DNA of 64,000 bases from Companilactobacillus pabuli (GCF_014058425.1 NZ_CP049366.1:744001-808000), one strand, 5' to 3'. Counted from the first letter of the stretch, positions 16,666-28,123 are shown. Made by a program: numbers and translations. The notes: generated by a model from the sequence alone, not told the origin.

Positions 16666-18387
16666 ATGTTTAAGATTGCTAGAGGTCGGATTAATAACTG
16701 GCAAGTACTTGCTGCGGTCATTTTTATGATTTTCCAAGTCGTTGCAACGTTATATATTCCTAATCTTACATCAGACATTGTCAATAAAGGTGTAATTACT
16801 GGTGATACGGATTATATCATACATACCGGTATTGAAATGGTTGTCGTATCGTTGATTACAGCCATTGCCGCTTTTGGAAATGTTTTGATGGCATCACAAG
16901 CCTCACAAGGTTTGGGTCGGAAGTTAAGATCCGATTTATTTAAGAAAATATTATACTTTACGCATGATGAATTCGACAAGTTCGAAACATCTTCATTAAC
17001 AACTAGAACAACTAATGATGTTATTCAAATTCAAAACGTAATGATTATGATGTTGAGAATGATGATCATGGCACCGATTATGTTGATTGGTGCGAGTTTC
17101 ATGGCTTATCAAAAGAATGCCGAAATGACAAAAATTTTCTTGATTTCAATTCCAGTTTTAATCATCATTGTGGGATTAGTCATGTTCTTTGCTGTGCCAT
17201 TGTTTAAAGCTATGCAAAAGAAAACTGATCGGTTGAACTTAGTCTTTCGTGAAGGATTAACAGGAGTACGTGTTATTCGTGCTTTTAGACAAGATCAATT
17301 CGAACAAGATCGTTTTAAGGAAGCCAACGAAGATTATACTAACAATGCTGTCAAAGTATTTAGTATCGTTGCCGTTATGTTTCCGGTTGTTACATTAGTT
17401 ATGAGTGGGACTAATGTTGGTATTACATGGTTGGGGGCACATTATATTGCTAATCAATCAATGGAAATTGGTAATATGATTGCTTTCATGACTTATGCTA
17501 TGCAAATTTTAATGAGTTTTATGATTCTTTCAATGGTTTTCGTTTTCGTACCACGTGCTTCTGCATCTGCTGCTCGTATTCAAGAGGTCTTTGAAACTAA
17601 GAGTAAGATCGATGTCGTTGCAAAACCTGCCAAATTAAAGGATGAACCATCATTGAGTTTTAATGATGTTAACTTTAGATATCATGGTGCCGAAAGATTG
17701 GCTTTAAATACCTTAAACTTTAAAGTTACTAAAGGCCAAACTCTAGCCATTATCGGTGGTACTGGTTCCGGTAAGAGTACTTTGATCAATTTGATTCCTA
17801 GATTTTATGATGCTGAAACTGGTGTCGTAAGTATCAACGGAACTGACGTCAAAGCTTTGAGTACTGAAGACATCAATAGTCAAGTTTCCATGGTTCCACA
17901 AAAGGCAATTCTCTTCAAAGGAACTATTCGTGAAAACATGGCTTATGGTAAAGAAAATGCGACTGATGATGAGATTTGGCATGCACTAGAAATTGCCCAA
18001 GCTGCTGATTTCGTTAAAGAGTTGGATGGTCAACTAGATGGTGAAGTTGAACAAGGTGGAGATAACTTCTCTGGTGGTCAAAAACAACGTCTAGCAATTG
18101 CTCGTGCTCTAGTCAAAGATGCTTCGATTTACGTTTTTGATGATTCATTCTCAGCTCTTGATTTCAAGACCGATTTGAATTTGAGAACAGCTTTGAGAAA
18201 TGATGAAAAAATTAGTCAAGCGGTTGTCGTTATTGTTGGACAACGTATCTCAACTGTTGCCGATGCTGATCAAATCGTTGTTTTGGATAACGGTGATATG
18301 GTCGGATTAGGTACTCATCAAGAATTGAAAGAGAATAATAAGACTTATCAAGAAATTATTAAATCTCAACTGAAGGAGGATAAGTAA
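16666..18387 (+). CDS. ABC exporter half-transporter with a degenerate catalytic site (BmrC/YheI type)
   Basis: The 573-aa protein has a six-helix membrane domain (about residues 15-310) and one nucleotide-binding domain: Walker A GGTGSGKST near 363, signature FSGGQKQR, Walker B VFDDSFSALD. The residue after the Walker B Asp is Asp in place of catalytic Glu, as in the non-canonical half of heterodimeric exporters. It should pair with the next gene product to export drugs or lipids. Its stop codon shares one base with the partner's ATG. Confidence 0.92.
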   Translation: MFKIARGRINNWQVLAAVIFMIFQVVATLYIPNLTSDIVNKGVITGDTDYIIHTGIEMVVVSLITAIAAFGNVLMASQASQGLGRKLRSDLFKKILYFTHDEFDKFETSSLTTRTTNDVIQIQNVMIMMLRMMIMAPIMLIGASFMAYQKNAEMTKIFLISIPVLIIIVGLVMFFAVPLFKAMQKKTDRLNLVFREGLTGVRVIRAFRQDQFEQDRFKEANEDYTNNAVKVFSIVAVMFPVVTLVMSGTNVGITWLGAHYIANQSMEIGNMIAFMTYAMQILMSFMILSMVFVFVPRASASAARIQEVFETKSKIDVVAKPAKLKDEPSLSFNDVNFRYHGAERLALNTLNFKVTKGQTLAIIGGTGSGKSTLINLIPRFYDAETGVVSINGTDVKALSTEDINSQVSMVPQKAILFKGTIRENMAYGKENATDDEIWHALEIAQAADFVKELDGQLDGEVEQGGDNFSGGQKQRLAIARALVKDASIYVFDDSFSALDFKTDLNLRTALRNDEKISQAVVVIVGQRISTVADADQIVVLDNGDMVGLGTHQELKENNKTYQEIIKSQLKEDK

Positions 18388-20261
18388 TGGCTGAAAAGAA
18401 AAATGAAACACAATCACCTTCAGTAGGACACGGTCCTGGTCGTGGTCCTAATATCGTTGTTAAACCTAAGAATTTCTGGAAGACCACTGGTCGTTTAGCA
18501 AAATACATGTCAACTTATGTGGTTGGGATTATTGTCGTTTTGGCCTTGGCCATTGCTTCAGCTGTTTTCCAAATCAAGACTCCAAAGATCTTGGGTGAAG
18601 CTACTACCGAGATTTATAAAGGTTTAATGACTGGTGTAGCGCAACAAAAAGCTGGTTTTAAGATCAATGGGTTGCCAATTAATTTTGACAAGATTGAACA
18701 CATCATTTTCATTGTTATTATGATGTATTTAGCTTCAGCGTTGTTTAACTTCGTTCAACAATTCGTTATGACAAGAATTTCACAACGAACTGTTTACAAA
18801 TTAAGACGTGATTTAAAAGGCAAGATGAGAAGATTGCCAATTAACTACTACGATTCTCATTCTAATGGTGATATCATGTCTCGTGCCATTAACGATATGG
18901 ATAATATCGCCGGTACTTTGCAACAAAGTTTGACCCAATTAGTAACTAGTTCGGTTACCTTTGTTGGTATCATTTGGATGATGTTGACGATTAGTTGGAA
19001 ATTAACTTTGATTGCTTTAGCAACCGTTCCGTTGAGTTTGATTGTGGTTGGGATCATTGCACCTCAATCACAAAAATTCTTTAAGCGTCAACAGGATTCA
19101 TTAGGACTTTTGAATAATCAAGTTGAAGAAAATTATTCTGGACATGTTGTTGTTAAAAGTTTCAATCACGAACAAGAATCAATTGAAGAATTTGAAAAAG
19201 AAAATACTAAGTTGTACAAAGCTTCTTGGAAAGCTCAATTGATTTCTGGTATCGTTATGCCAATGATGAACTTCTTGAACAACTTAGGTTATGTTTTCGT
19301 AGCTATGTATGGTGGTATTCAAGTTGCCAATGGTGGAATTTCACTTGGTAATATTCAAGCTTTCTTGCAATATATGAATCAATTTTCACAACCAATTGCT
19401 CAATTAGCTAACTTAACTAATACGATTCAAGCAACGATTGCTTCAGCAGAACGTGTCTTTGAAATTTTGGATGAACCCGAAATGGAAGATACTAAGGTCG
19501 ATGTACCTGATGTAAAAACTGATGACAAAGTTACTTTGGATCACGTTAAATTCGGTTATGAAGGTAGTCCAATTCTTTTGAAAGACTACAATCTTGAAGT
19601 CAAACCAGGCGAGATGGTTGCTATCGTTGGACCTACTGGTGCTGGTAAGACTACTATCATCAACTTGCTAGAACGTTTCTACGATGTCAGTGGCGGTTCA
19701 ATCAAGCTAGATGGTAAAGATGTTCGTAATATGACCCGTGAAGAAGTTAGAAGTCACTACGCTATGGTGCTTCAGGATACTTGGCTCTTTACTGGTAGTA
19801 TTTATGACAATTTGAAGTACAGTCGTGAAGATGCCACTAAAGAAGAGATTATTGAAGCTGCTAAAGCTGCCCATGTGGATAACTTTGTTCGTCAATTGCC
19901 ACAAGGTTATGACACTGTTCTGAATGAGGAAGCTTCAAATATTTCTCAAGGTCAAAGACAGTTGATTACTATTGCTCGTGCCTTCGTAGCTGATCCAGAA
20001 ATTTTGATTTTGGATGAGGCTACTAGTTCAGTTGATACGAGAACTGAATTGCACATTCAGCATGCGATGGAACGTCTATTGAAGAATCGGACAAGTTTCG
20101 TTGTAGCTCACAGACTTTCAACTATTCAAGATGCTGATAAGATTATTGTGATGAACCATGGTTCAATTGTTGAAACTGGTAATCATAAAGAACTTATGGC
20201 AAAGAATGGTTTCTATGCTGATCTTTACAATTCACAATTTGCTGGAAATGTCGCAATGTAA
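18387..20261 (+). CDS. ABC exporter half-transporter, partner subunit (BmrD/YheH type)
   Basis: The 624-aa protein has an N-terminal glycine-rich tail (GHGPGRGPN), six membrane helices and an NBD with Walker A GPTGAGKTT near 414, a degenerate signature ISQGQRQ near 520, and Walker B LILDEATSSVD with the canonical Glu. The combination of an altered signature here and an altered Walker B in the upstream partner leaves one working ATP site, as known for BmrCD and LmrCD. Substrates are likely amphiphilic drugs. No regulator or leader-peptide attenuator was seen upstream. Confidence 0.92.
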   Translation: MAEKKNETQSPSVGHGPGRGPNIVVKPKNFWKTTGRLAKYMSTYVVGIIVVLALAIASAVFQIKTPKILGEATTEIYKGLMTGVAQQKAGFKINGLPINFDKIEHIIFIVIMMYLASALFNFVQQFVMTRISQRTVYKLRRDLKGKMRRLPINYYDSHSNGDIMSRAINDMDNIAGTLQQSLTQLVTSSVTFVGIIWMMLTISWKLTLIALATVPLSLIVVGIIAPQSQKFFKRQQDSLGLLNNQVEENYSGHVVVKSFNHEQESIEEFEKENTKLYKASWKAQLISGIVMPMMNFLNNLGYVFVAMYGGIQVANGGISLGNIQAFLQYMNQFSQPIAQLANLTNTIQATIASAERVFEILDEPEMEDTKVDVPDVKTDDKVTLDHVKFGYEGSPILLKDYNLEVKPGEMVAIVGPTGAGKTTIINLLERFYDVSGGSIKLDGKDVRNMTREEVRSHYAMVLQDTWLFTGSIYDNLKYSREDATKEEIIEAAKAAHVDNFVRQLPQGYDTVLNEEASNISQGQRQLITIARAFVADPEILILDEATSSVDTRTELHIQHAMERLLKNRTSFVVAHRLSTIQDADKIIVMNHGSIVETGNHKELMAKNGFYADLYNSQFAGNVAM

Positions 20262-20280
20262 AAATATAAGCTTTATAATT

Positions 20281-20313
20281 AGAACGTGCTTTTGTAGCAC
20301 GTTCTTTTTTTAT
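20281..20313 (+). terminator. Terminator of the ABC exporter operon
   Basis: AGAACGTGCT (20281-20290) pairs perfectly with AGCACGTTCT (20296-20305) around a 5-base loop, followed by a T tract. Confidence 0.9.
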
Positions 20314-20335
20314 TTTTTCAGTAGGAGAGGTAACT

Positions 20336-21304
20336 ATGGCAAATTTTGAAGAAACCAAAGCTCAAATTATTGATCTAGTTAATAAACAAGTCGTTCCAGG
20401 AGTCAGTTTTGGCTTTATAAACTCCTCTCAGACGAATAAATATATTTATGGTGATAAGGAATGGCGTCCCGAAATAAAACCGCTCAGAGGTACAGAATTG
20501 CACGATTTAGCCTCTTTGACGAAGGTTATGGGAACAATTCCGTTGATTATTAAATTGATAAATGAAAAAAAGATTGATTTGTATGATCCAATCAAAAAAT
20601 ATTTACCAGCTTTTTCTGATGATCGGGTCGAATTATTTCACTTGTTGACGCATACTTCGGGAATTCATGGCTACATTCCTGATCGTGATTCTTTGAACAG
20701 TGACCAGTTGATTCAAGCTTTGATTAAACTGCCAGTAACTGACACTTTCAACAAAAAAGTCGTATATACGGATACCGGTTTGATTTTTCTAGGTTTGGTG
20801 ATTGAACAAGTTTGTCAAATGCCTGTTCAAGATGCCATTATGAAATACATCGTTGAACCAGAAGGATTAAAAGATGCCACATTTGACCCTAATCCTAAAG
20901 ATTGTGTTCCAACGTATGAAGTCGACAATCAAATGCTTTATGGTGTGCCTAATGATCCTAAAGCTCGCCAATTAGGTAAACGTTGCGGCTCAGCAGGGAT
21001 GTTTGCCAGTTTGGCTGACGTCATGAAGTTTGCCAAGGATATGCTGAAACCGGATAAGAAATTTTTGTATCGCAATTTTACGGAATTAAATCCAGGACGT
21101 TCACTGGGGTGGGACGTCAAACCTGATGGTTCAGGACATGTTTTGTTCCATACGGGTTATACGGGACATTTCATAGCCTTAGATTATCAACACCAAAATG
21201 CAATGGTAGTTTTGACGAATCGAGTTCACCCAATTGAACACAATCAGATTTTTTTGGAACGTCGTGAAACGATTTTGAATTCGTTTTTAAATGAGAGCAA
21301 ATAA
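20336..21304 (+). CDS. Cytoplasmic beta-lactamase-fold serine hydrolase
   Basis: The 322-aa protein of the class C beta-lactamase / esterase group has SxxK as Ser60-Leu-Thr-Lys63 (DLASLTKVMGT), a Tyr motif YTDTGLIFLG, and a C-terminal HTGYTGH in the place of KTG. Unlike the serine hydrolase at 6456 it lacks a signal peptide, so it acts inside the cell. It may be an esterase or peptidase. Substrate unknown. AGGAGAGG lies upstream of the ATG. It is separated from the ABC operon by that operon's terminator. Confidence 0.87.
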   Translation: MANFEETKAQIIDLVNKQVVPGVSFGFINSSQTNKYIYGDKEWRPEIKPLRGTELHDLASLTKVMGTIPLIIKLINEKKIDLYDPIKKYLPAFSDDRVELFHLLTHTSGIHGYIPDRDSLNSDQLIQALIKLPVTDTFNKKVVYTDTGLIFLGLVIEQVCQMPVQDAIMKYIVEPEGLKDATFDPNPKDCVPTYEVDNQMLYGVPNDPKARQLGKRCGSAGMFASLADVMKFAKDMLKPDKKFLYRNFTELNPGRSLGWDVKPDGSGHVLFHTGYTGHFIALDYQHQNAMVVLTNRVHPIEHNQIFLERRETILNSFLNESK

Positions 21305-21328
21305 AAAAGCAGCCGTTAGGCTGCTTTT
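21305..21328. terminator. Bidirectional terminator between the serine hydrolase and murT
   Basis: AAAAGCAGCC (21305-21314) pairs perfectly with GGCTGCTTTT (21319-21328) around the loop GTTA. The A and T tracts suit both convergent genes. Confidence 0.92.
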
Positions 21329-22670
21329 ATTTTTGTTTGATATATCCTTTTTCCATTAAACTCTTACGTAAACTGAGCATGGCTGTGTAAGTTGCTAGGA
21401 CATAAATTTTATCTGTTGGAATATTTGGAATTTCTTTAACGAAGTCTTCAATTTTAACGGTTTCTTTGTTTTTCTTCATATCCAAACCGGCAATCTTAAA
21501 GCGATAAGTGACATCTTTGACACGTTTACCACCAGTGATAACTAGCGGCAATTTGTCGTAGTCAAAATCTTCGAAATTGGCGTCCCAGATCCAACTAGTA
21601 TCAATTCCGTCAGCGTAATTAGCATTTAACAAGAATGCTAAAGTATAAGGATCTTTGTCACTGAGAACAGTTTCGATAACTTGATTCAAGCCAACGGGAT
21701 TCTTAACTAGAATAATATTGACGTCTTTGCCATCAACATTGATAGTTTCCTGACGACCAAAGACTTTTTCATCGTAAGTGAAAGCTTTTTGCATTTGTTC
21801 AACGCTGATACCCATTTCTGAAGCAACTGCATATGCGGCCAAAGCGTTATAAACGTTGTATTTTCCACCGATATTCATCGTGAACTTGTTACCATCGATT
21901 TCAAATTCAGTTTTGTTAGGGAGCAAGGTTGAAATGTCTGTAACTTGGTATTTTAATTCGTGTCGTTTGAAACCACAGTTAGGACAGAAATAACTACCAA
22001 GATTAGCATAAGAAATCATGTGGTAGTGAATGATGTGATTACACTTAGGACACAAGACACCGTCAGTGTTGGTTGGTGCTTTGAAATCTTCATTTTCATG
22101 TCCTTTATCAGAGAAACCGTAGTAGATAAACTTGTTTGGTAAATCCTTTGAAGAGAAGATAGCAGCATCACCATTGGCAATGACTGTGGCATCTGGTGCC
22201 ATTTTGATTCCATCGACGATTTTTTGATAAGTAGTGTAGATTTCACCATAGCGGTCCATCTGGTCACGGAAAATGTTAGTTAAGACGAAATATTTTGGTT
22301 TGATGTACTTACAAATGATAGGGACGTTGGCTTCGTCAACTTCCAAGACTGCCAAAGGCTTCTTGCTCGTTTTGTGATGGGTAACGAAACTAGTAACGAT
22401 TCCTTGAATCATGTTGGAACCGGTTGGATTAGTTAAGACGTCGTTATATTTTTGAATCAACATCTTATTGATCAAAGAAGTTGTCAAAGTTTTCCCGTTT
22501 GTACCCGTAACGACAATCAAATCGTAATCCTTACCAAGACTTTTCAAAATATCTGGATCAATTTTATAAGCAATTTTTCCGGGATATGAAGAGCCACCAT
22601 TAAAAAATTTGCTCAAAATAAAATATGATGTTTTACCTGTAATTGTTGCTATACTTGATTTAAATGTCAT
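21327..22670 (-). CDS. murT: Lipid II isoglutaminyl synthase subunit MurT
   Basis: MurT, together with the glutamine amidotransferase GatD, amidates the D-Glu of lipid II. The 447-aa Mur-ligase fold has the P-loop VTGTNGKT near residue 50, an inserted zinc ribbon (CPKCNH then CPNCGF) and a DUF1727-type C-terminus. The ATG at 22670 is preferred to a TTG 15 bases upstream, since GGGG lies about 10 bases before it. gatD is usually adjacent, but here a terminator follows directly and tdk is divergent, so the partner must be elsewhere. Confidence 0.93.
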   Translation of the reverse strand: MTFKSSIATITGKTSYFILSKFFNGGSSYPGKIAYKIDPDILKSLGKDYDLIVVTGTNGKTLTTSLINKMLIQKYNDVLTNPTGSNMIQGIVTSFVTHHKTSKKPLAVLEVDEANVPIICKYIKPKYFVLTNIFRDQMDRYGEIYTTYQKIVDGIKMAPDATVIANGDAAIFSSKDLPNKFIYYGFSDKGHENEDFKAPTNTDGVLCPKCNHIIHYHMISYANLGSYFCPNCGFKRHELKYQVTDISTLLPNKTEFEIDGNKFTMNIGGKYNVYNALAAYAVASEMGISVEQMQKAFTYDEKVFGRQETINVDGKDVNIILVKNPVGLNQVIETVLSDKDPYTLAFLLNANYADGIDTSWIWDANFEDFDYDKLPLVITGGKRVKDVTYRFKIAGLDMKKNKETVKIEDFVKEIPNIPTDKIYVLATYTAMLSLRKSLMEKGYIKQK

Positions 22671-22823
22671 TAATAAAAACCCCAAATTGAATTAATTAAA
22701 AATATATTATCATACCTGAACTATATTTTATCCGTTTTTGATTGAAAATGGGAAATCTTTGCTGTGTTCAAGAGCCATTTTTTTCGTTATAATCTTGAAG
22801 GACATATTTTTGGAGGCGTAAAT

Positions 22824-23405
22824 TTGGCTCAATTATTTTTTAAATATGGTGCTATGAATAGTGGAAAATCGATTGAGATTTTGAAAGTAGCCCATAACTA
22901 TGAAGAACAAGGCAAGTCAGTTATCTTAATGACTAGTATTTTGGACACTCGCTCTGGACATGGAAAAATCGAAAGTCGCATGGGTTTAAATCGTGATGCG
23001 ATTGCTTTGAAAGATGATTCCAACGTTTATGAAATTGTTAAAAAAGAAAATCCTAATGCATCTTGTGTTTTGATTGATGAATGTGAGTTTATGACTAAGG
23101 ACCAAGTCCTACAAGCAACTCAAGTTGTTGATGACTTAGGCATTCCCGTTATGGCATTCGGTTTGAAGAATGATTTCAAAAATGAGTTATTTGAAGGTAC
23201 AAAGTATCTTTTGTTGTACGCAGATAAGTTGGAAGAAATGAAGACTATTTGCTGGTTCTGTACAAAAAAAGCTACAATGAATATGCGTATGGCTAATGGT
23301 AAACCAGTTTATGATGGTGAACAGGTTGTGATCGGTGGCAATGAAATGTACTATCCAGTTTGCCGTCGTCACTATAACCATCCTCCAATGCTTGATGAAA
23401 ATTAA
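22824..23405 (+). CDS. tdk: Thymidine kinase
   Basis: This salvage enzyme phosphorylates thymidine to dTMP. The start is TTG at 22824: GGAGG lies 7 bases upstream and the resulting 193-aa protein begins as the family does ([15 protein letters not shown], the P-loop). Further motifs are VLIDECEF (Walker B-like), and CWFC with CRRH, the structural zinc ligands of type II thymidine kinases. The gene opens a cluster with prfA, prmC and tsaC, as in other lactobacilli. Confidence 0.95.
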   Translation: MAQLFFKYGAMNSGKSIEILKVAHNYEEQGKSVILMTSILDTRSGHGKIESRMGLNRDAIALKDDSNVYEIVKKENPNASCVLIDECEFMTKDQVLQATQVVDDLGIPVMAFGLKNDFKNELFEGTKYLLLYADKLEEMKTICWFCTKKATMNMRMANGKPVYDGEQVVIGGNEMYYPVCRRHYNHPPMLDEN

Positions 23406-23426
23406 TAATAAGAAAGGATAGTTGAG

Positions 23427-24524
23427 TTGGATAAAATATTTGAACAACTAGAAACATTGCTTGAAAGATATCAAGAACTTCAAGAATTAATGAGTGATCC
23501 TGAAGTTATCAACGATACAAAACGTTATATGGCTTACTCAAAAGAAGAAGCTGACATGCGTGATGTTGTTGCTGCTTTCAAGCACTACAAAGAACTAAAG
23601 CAAAGCATCAGTGACAGTGACGAAATTCTTCGTGAAACTGATGATCCTGAAATGGAAGCAATGGCAAAGGATGAATTAGAAAGTTCCAAGAAAGAAATTG
23701 ATGAAGTTGAACATCAAATTACTTTGTTGATGCTTCCTAAAGATCCTAATGACGATAAGAATATTATCATGGAAATTCGTGGTGCCGCTGGTGGTGACGA
23801 AGCTAGTTTGTTTGCTGCGGACTTATTGACTATGTACAGTAAATACGCTGAAAAACAAGGCTGGAGCTTTGATATCATCGATGAAACTGATACTGAAGTC
23901 GGTGGCTACAAAGATGTTGCGGTCATGATCACAGGAACAAAAGTTTACTCAAAACTTAAGTTTGAAAATGGTGCTCATCGTGTACAACGTGTTCCTTCAA
24001 CTGAGTCTCAAGGTCGTGTTCATACATCAACTGCTACTGTGGCAGTAATGCCTGAATATGATGAAGTAGATATTGATATTGATCCAAAAGACATTAGAAC
24101 TGATGTTTATCGTTCATCTGGTGCCGGTGGTCAGCATATCAATAAGACTTCATCTGCTGTTCGTATGACTCACTTACCAACTGGTATCGTTGTTGCCATG
24201 CAAGATCAACGTTCACAACAACAAAACCGTCAAAAAGCTATGCAAATTTTGAAATCTCGTGTTTATGATTACTATGAATCACAAAATCAAAATGAATACG
24301 ATGAACAACGTAAATCTGCTGTTGGTACTGGTGACCGTTCTGAACGTATTAGAACTTACAATTATCCACAAAACCGTGTTACCGATCACCGTATCGGTCT
24401 ATCTTTGAATAAACTTGACCGTGTTATGAATGGTGATTTAGAAGAAATAATTGATGCCTTGATCGTTCATGACCAAGCTCAAAAGTTGGAGCAAATTCAA
24501 AGTGGAGAAGCTAAGCTATTCTAA
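23427..24524 (+). CDS. prfA: Peptide chain release factor 1
   Basis: RF1 recognises UAA and UAG and triggers peptide release. The 365-aa protein contains the GGQ motif in [14 protein letters not shown] and the stop-codon recognition segment [10 protein letters not shown] (PST in place of the PxT form PAT or PVT). It starts with TTG at 23427, with AAAGGA upstream. The downstream prmC overlaps its 3' end. The Gln of GGQ is the methylation target of the PrmC encoded next door. Confidence 0.98.
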   Translation: MDKIFEQLETLLERYQELQELMSDPEVINDTKRYMAYSKEEADMRDVVAAFKHYKELKQSISDSDEILRETDDPEMEAMAKDELESSKKEIDEVEHQITLLMLPKDPNDDKNIIMEIRGAAGGDEASLFAADLLTMYSKYAEKQGWSFDIIDETDTEVGGYKDVAVMITGTKVYSKLKFENGAHRVQRVPSTESQGRVHTSTATVAVMPEYDEVDIDIDPKDIRTDVYRSSGAGGQHINKTSSAVRMTHLPTGIVVAMQDQRSQQQNRQKAMQILKSRVYDYYESQNQNEYDEQRKSAVGTGDRSERIRTYNYPQNRVTDHRIGLSLNKLDRVMNGDLEEIIDALIVHDQAQKLEQIQSGEAKLF

Positions 24525-25350
24525 CGCCCTGAAAAGGGCTTTTTCTGTGTTAAAAAGCCAAAATAAATTTCCTGAAGATGCACAGTACTTAATGGAAGAG
24601 TTAAGTGGTTTTAACTATACCCAGCTACAATTGCATCGAAACGATGAAGTTCCGACTGATATTATGCGGAAGTTTCGTGATGGGTTGATGCGTCTAGGGA
24701 TGGATGAGCCAGTGCAATACATTTTAGGATATGCATATTTTATGAATCGTAACTTTTCTGTTAATGAGAACGTACTGATTCCACGAAATGATACTGAGGA
24801 AATGGTTCAACAAATTATTGATGAACATCCAAAGAACGATTTGTCGATTTGTGATATTGGAACAGGCTCAGGAATAATTGCGATAACTTTAGGAATTGAG
24901 TTTCCTGAAGACGATATTTTGGCGACTGATATTTCAAAAGAAGCTCTACAAGTGGCACAGTTAAATGCCGATAATTATCAAACGAACAATGTCTTTTTTA
25001 AGCAAAGTGATTTATTTAAATCAATTGATCCGCAAAAATTTGATATTGTTGTTTCCAATCCACCATACATTGCTGAAGACGAAAAAAAGGACATGGATCC
25101 AAGTGTTATTAAATTTGAACCGGATTTGGCTTTATATGGGAAGGATAATGGGTTAGAATTCTATGAGAATATTACGCAACAGATCGATAATTATCTTTCT
25201 GATGATGGTATTTTGTATATGGAGTTCGGTTTTCGACAAAAAAACGCAATAAAAGCGATTTTTCGTGATAATTTACCTAATTATGTTGTAGAATTTCATA
25301 AAGATATAAGTGGGAATTACCGATATCTAAAAGCTAAAAAGGAGATGTAG
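24502..25350 (+). CDS. prmC: Release factor glutamine methyltransferase
   Basis: PrmC methylates the GGQ glutamine of RF1 and RF2 using SAM. It has the SAM-binding [11 protein letters not shown] and the catalytic NPPY in [12 protein letters not shown] place the start at GTG 24502: it gives 282 aa, the usual length, and GGAG lies 10 bases upstream. An ATG at 24469 would add 11 residues unlike the family. The gene overlaps prfA by 23 bp, and a terminator-like hairpin lies inside its first codons. Confidence 0.93.
   Translation: MEKLSYSNALKRAFSVLKSQNKFPEDAQYLMEELSGFNYTQLQLHRNDEVPTDIMRKFRDGLMRLGMDEPVQYILGYAYFMNRNFSVNENVLIPRNDTEEMVQQIIDEHPKNDLSICDIGTGSGIIAITLGIEFPEDDILATDISKEALQVAQLNADNYQTNNVFFKQSDLFKSIDPQKFDIVVSNPPYIAEDEKKDMDPSVIKFEPDLALYGKDNGLEFYENITQQIDNYLSDDGILYMEFGFRQKNAIKAIFRDNLPNYVVEFHKDISGNYRYLKAKKEM
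24526..24545 (+). terminator. Terminator-like hairpin inside the 5' end of prmC
   Basis: GCCCT (24526-24530) pairs with AGGGC (24535-24539) around GAAA, followed by T5. It starts 2 bases after the prfA stop and lies within prmC codons, so it may attenuate transcription into prmC. The stem is short. Confidence 0.5.
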
Positions 25351-25352
25351 TA

Positions 25353-26363
25353 TTGGAAACTGAGATACTAGAGAATACACAGATTCAAGAAGCTGCAGAT
25401 TTCCTAGCCAAAGGACAACTAGTTGCTTTTCCAACTGAAACTGTCTATGGCTTAGGTGCTGACGCGACAAGACCTGATGTAGTCAAAGATGTCTATGCTG
25501 CTAAAGGACGTCCAAGCGATAATCCTTTGATCGTCCATGTTGCTAGTCCTGAAATGGTCTGGGAATATGCCGACAACAGCTACAAACCTTTGGCCCAGAA
25601 GCTAATGAAAGCTTTTTGGCCGGGTCCATTGACAATCATTATGCCAATACAACCTGGGAAACTTTCTAAGGCAGTTACAGGGGGACTGACGACTGCTGCT
25701 TTTAGAATGCCTAATAATAAGGCGACTTTGGATCTTATTAAAACTTTTGGCAAACCAATTGTAGGTCCATCTGCTAATACAAGTGGCAAGCCTAGTCCAA
25801 CTTTAGCAAAACATGTTTACCACGATTTACATGGTAAGATTGCAGCTATCTTAGATGATGGTCCAACTAAATTGGGAGTAGAATCGACTGTCATTGATTT
25901 ATCTGTTGATGTACCAACGATTTTACGTCCAGGGATGATTGATTCAGATGACTTATTGAAGGTTATCGACAATGTCAATTCAGATCATCATAAAGTAACT
26001 GCAACAGAAGTTCCTAAGGCACCAGGGATGAAGTACAAGCACTATGCGCCAAGCGCTCAAGTCATTATTGTTGATGACGTCAAAGACTTTCCAGAAGCGA
26101 TTGCTGAATACAGCAAAAAAGATGCTTCGTTAGGGGTCTTAGCTACTGATGCAATTCTAAAAGAAGTACCTGAAAACATCACTACTTTTTCTTTGGGTGA
26201 TGATGTTTATAGCGCTTCCAAAGAATTATTTGCAGGATTGCGTCAATTGGATGTTGACCATATGGATTACATCTTGGCTCAAGGCTTCCCTGATGAAGGT
26301 CATGGAGTTGCATACAGCAACCGTTTGAACAAATCAGCAGGCAATGCACATTACAAAAACTAA
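25353..26363 (+). CDS. tsaC: L-threonylcarbamoyladenylate synthase (Sua5/YwlC type)
   Basis: The enzyme makes threonylcarbamoyl-AMP from Thr, bicarbonate and ATP for the t6A37 modification of ANN-decoding tRNAs. The 336-aa protein has the YrdC domain (residues 10-200: [30 protein letters not shown]) plus the C-terminal Sua5 domain. It starts with TTG at 25353, with GGAG 8 bases upstream, 2 bp after prmC. The neighbours prfA and prmC are conserved partners in Firmicutes. Confidence 0.95.
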   Translation: METEILENTQIQEAADFLAKGQLVAFPTETVYGLGADATRPDVVKDVYAAKGRPSDNPLIVHVASPEMVWEYADNSYKPLAQKLMKAFWPGPLTIIMPIQPGKLSKAVTGGLTTAAFRMPNNKATLDLIKTFGKPIVGPSANTSGKPSPTLAKHVYHDLHGKIAAILDDGPTKLGVESTVIDLSVDVPTILRPGMIDSDDLLKVIDNVNSDHHKVTATEVPKAPGMKYKHYAPSAQVIIVDDVKDFPEAIAEYSKKDASLGVLATDAILKEVPENITTFSLGDDVYSASKELFAGLRQLDVDHMDYILAQGFPDEGHGVAYSNRLNKSAGNAHYKN

Positions 26364-26374
26364 GGAGATTTAAA

Positions 26375-27004
26375 ATGTCTAAATTTACAGTATTGAACCA
26401 CCCATTGATCCAACATAAACTTACAATTATCCGTAACAAGCACACAGGTACAAAGGTATTCCGTGAAGTTGCCAACGAAATTGGTGAACTAATGGTTTAT
26501 GAAATTACTCGTGACTTGCCATTAAAGGATGTTGAAGTTGAAACACCAATGGGCAAATCTACACAAAAGGTGCTTGCCGGTAAGAAATTAGCTGTTATTC
26601 CTATTTTGCGTGCTGGTTTAGGAATGGTTGACGGTGTACTAGAATTGATCCCAGCTGCCAAGGTTGGTCACATTGGTATGTATCGTGATGAAAAAACATT
26701 GAAACCACATGAATATTTTGTAAAGCTACCTAGCGACATCGATCAACGTGAATTGTTCATCGTTGATCCAATGCTTGCTACTGGTGGTTCTGCCAACATG
26801 GCTATCGATGCGTTGAAGAAACGTGGTGCAAAGCATATGCGTCTAGTTGTTCTAGTTGCTGCCCCAGAAGGTGTTAAGGCTGTTCAAGACGCACATCCAG
26901 ATGTCGATATCTATGCTGCTTCACTAGATGAAAAGATTACAGACAGTGGTTATATTTTCCCAGGTTTAGGTGATGCTGGAGACAGATTATTTGGGACAAA
27001 ATAA
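26375..27004 (+). CDS. upp: Uracil phosphoribosyltransferase
   Basis: Upp salvages uracil to UMP with PRPP. The 209-aa length is standard. Visible motifs are [11 protein letters not shown], the PRPP loop [17 protein letters not shown], and the uracil-binding [12 protein letters not shown] near the C-terminus. It is 11 bp downstream of tsaC with AAGGAG before the ATG. It closes this operon. No terminator is visible before the atp promoter. Confidence 0.98.
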   Translation: MSKFTVLNHPLIQHKLTIIRNKHTGTKVFREVANEIGELMVYEITRDLPLKDVEVETPMGKSTQKVLAGKKLAVIPILRAGLGMVDGVLELIPAAKVGHIGMYRDEKTLKPHEYFVKLPSDIDQRELFIVDPMLATGGSANMAIDALKKRGAKHMRLVVLVAAPEGVKAVQDAHPDVDIYAASLDEKITDSGYIFPGLGDAGDRLFGTK

Positions 27005-27016
27005 GAATTTCATTGT

Positions 27017-27044
27017 TTGAATATATAAAATTTAGTGTTATTAT
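27017..27044 (+). promoter_or_regulatory. Probable promoter of the atp operon
   Basis: TTGAAT (27017-27022), a 16-bp spacer and TATTAT (27039-27044). It lies about 48 bp before the atpB start. Read-through from upp is also possible because no terminator separates them. Confidence 0.55.
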
Positions 27045-27091
27045 TTTGTGGTATCAATTGTTTTCAATAAGCGAAGAAAGGAGGGTTATTA

Positions 27092-28036
<945 letters not shown>

Positions 28037-28038
<2 letters not shown>

Positions 28039-28097
28039 TACATACGATTTTAAATTTGGCGATGTCTAAAGATGATCGCCTTTTAATGCTATGTATT
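28037..28097 (+). promoter_or_regulatory. Nested hairpin in the atpE-atpF gap
   Basis: The outer arms AATACATA (28037-28044) and TATGTATT (28090-28097) enclose an inner stem GGCGAT (28058-28063) / ATCGCC (28075-28080), followed by T4. The outer arm starts inside the atpE stop codon. It could be an RNA stabiliser, a processing site or a partial terminator. Confidence 0.55.
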
Positions 28098-28123
28098 TAT
28101 TAGAAAGGAAGGAGTGAAGAATA

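Noticed and set aside
20158-20349. A small hydrophobic frame across the ABC exporter terminator
   Set aside because: It reads through the ABC gene end in another frame and through the terminator hairpin, with no SD.
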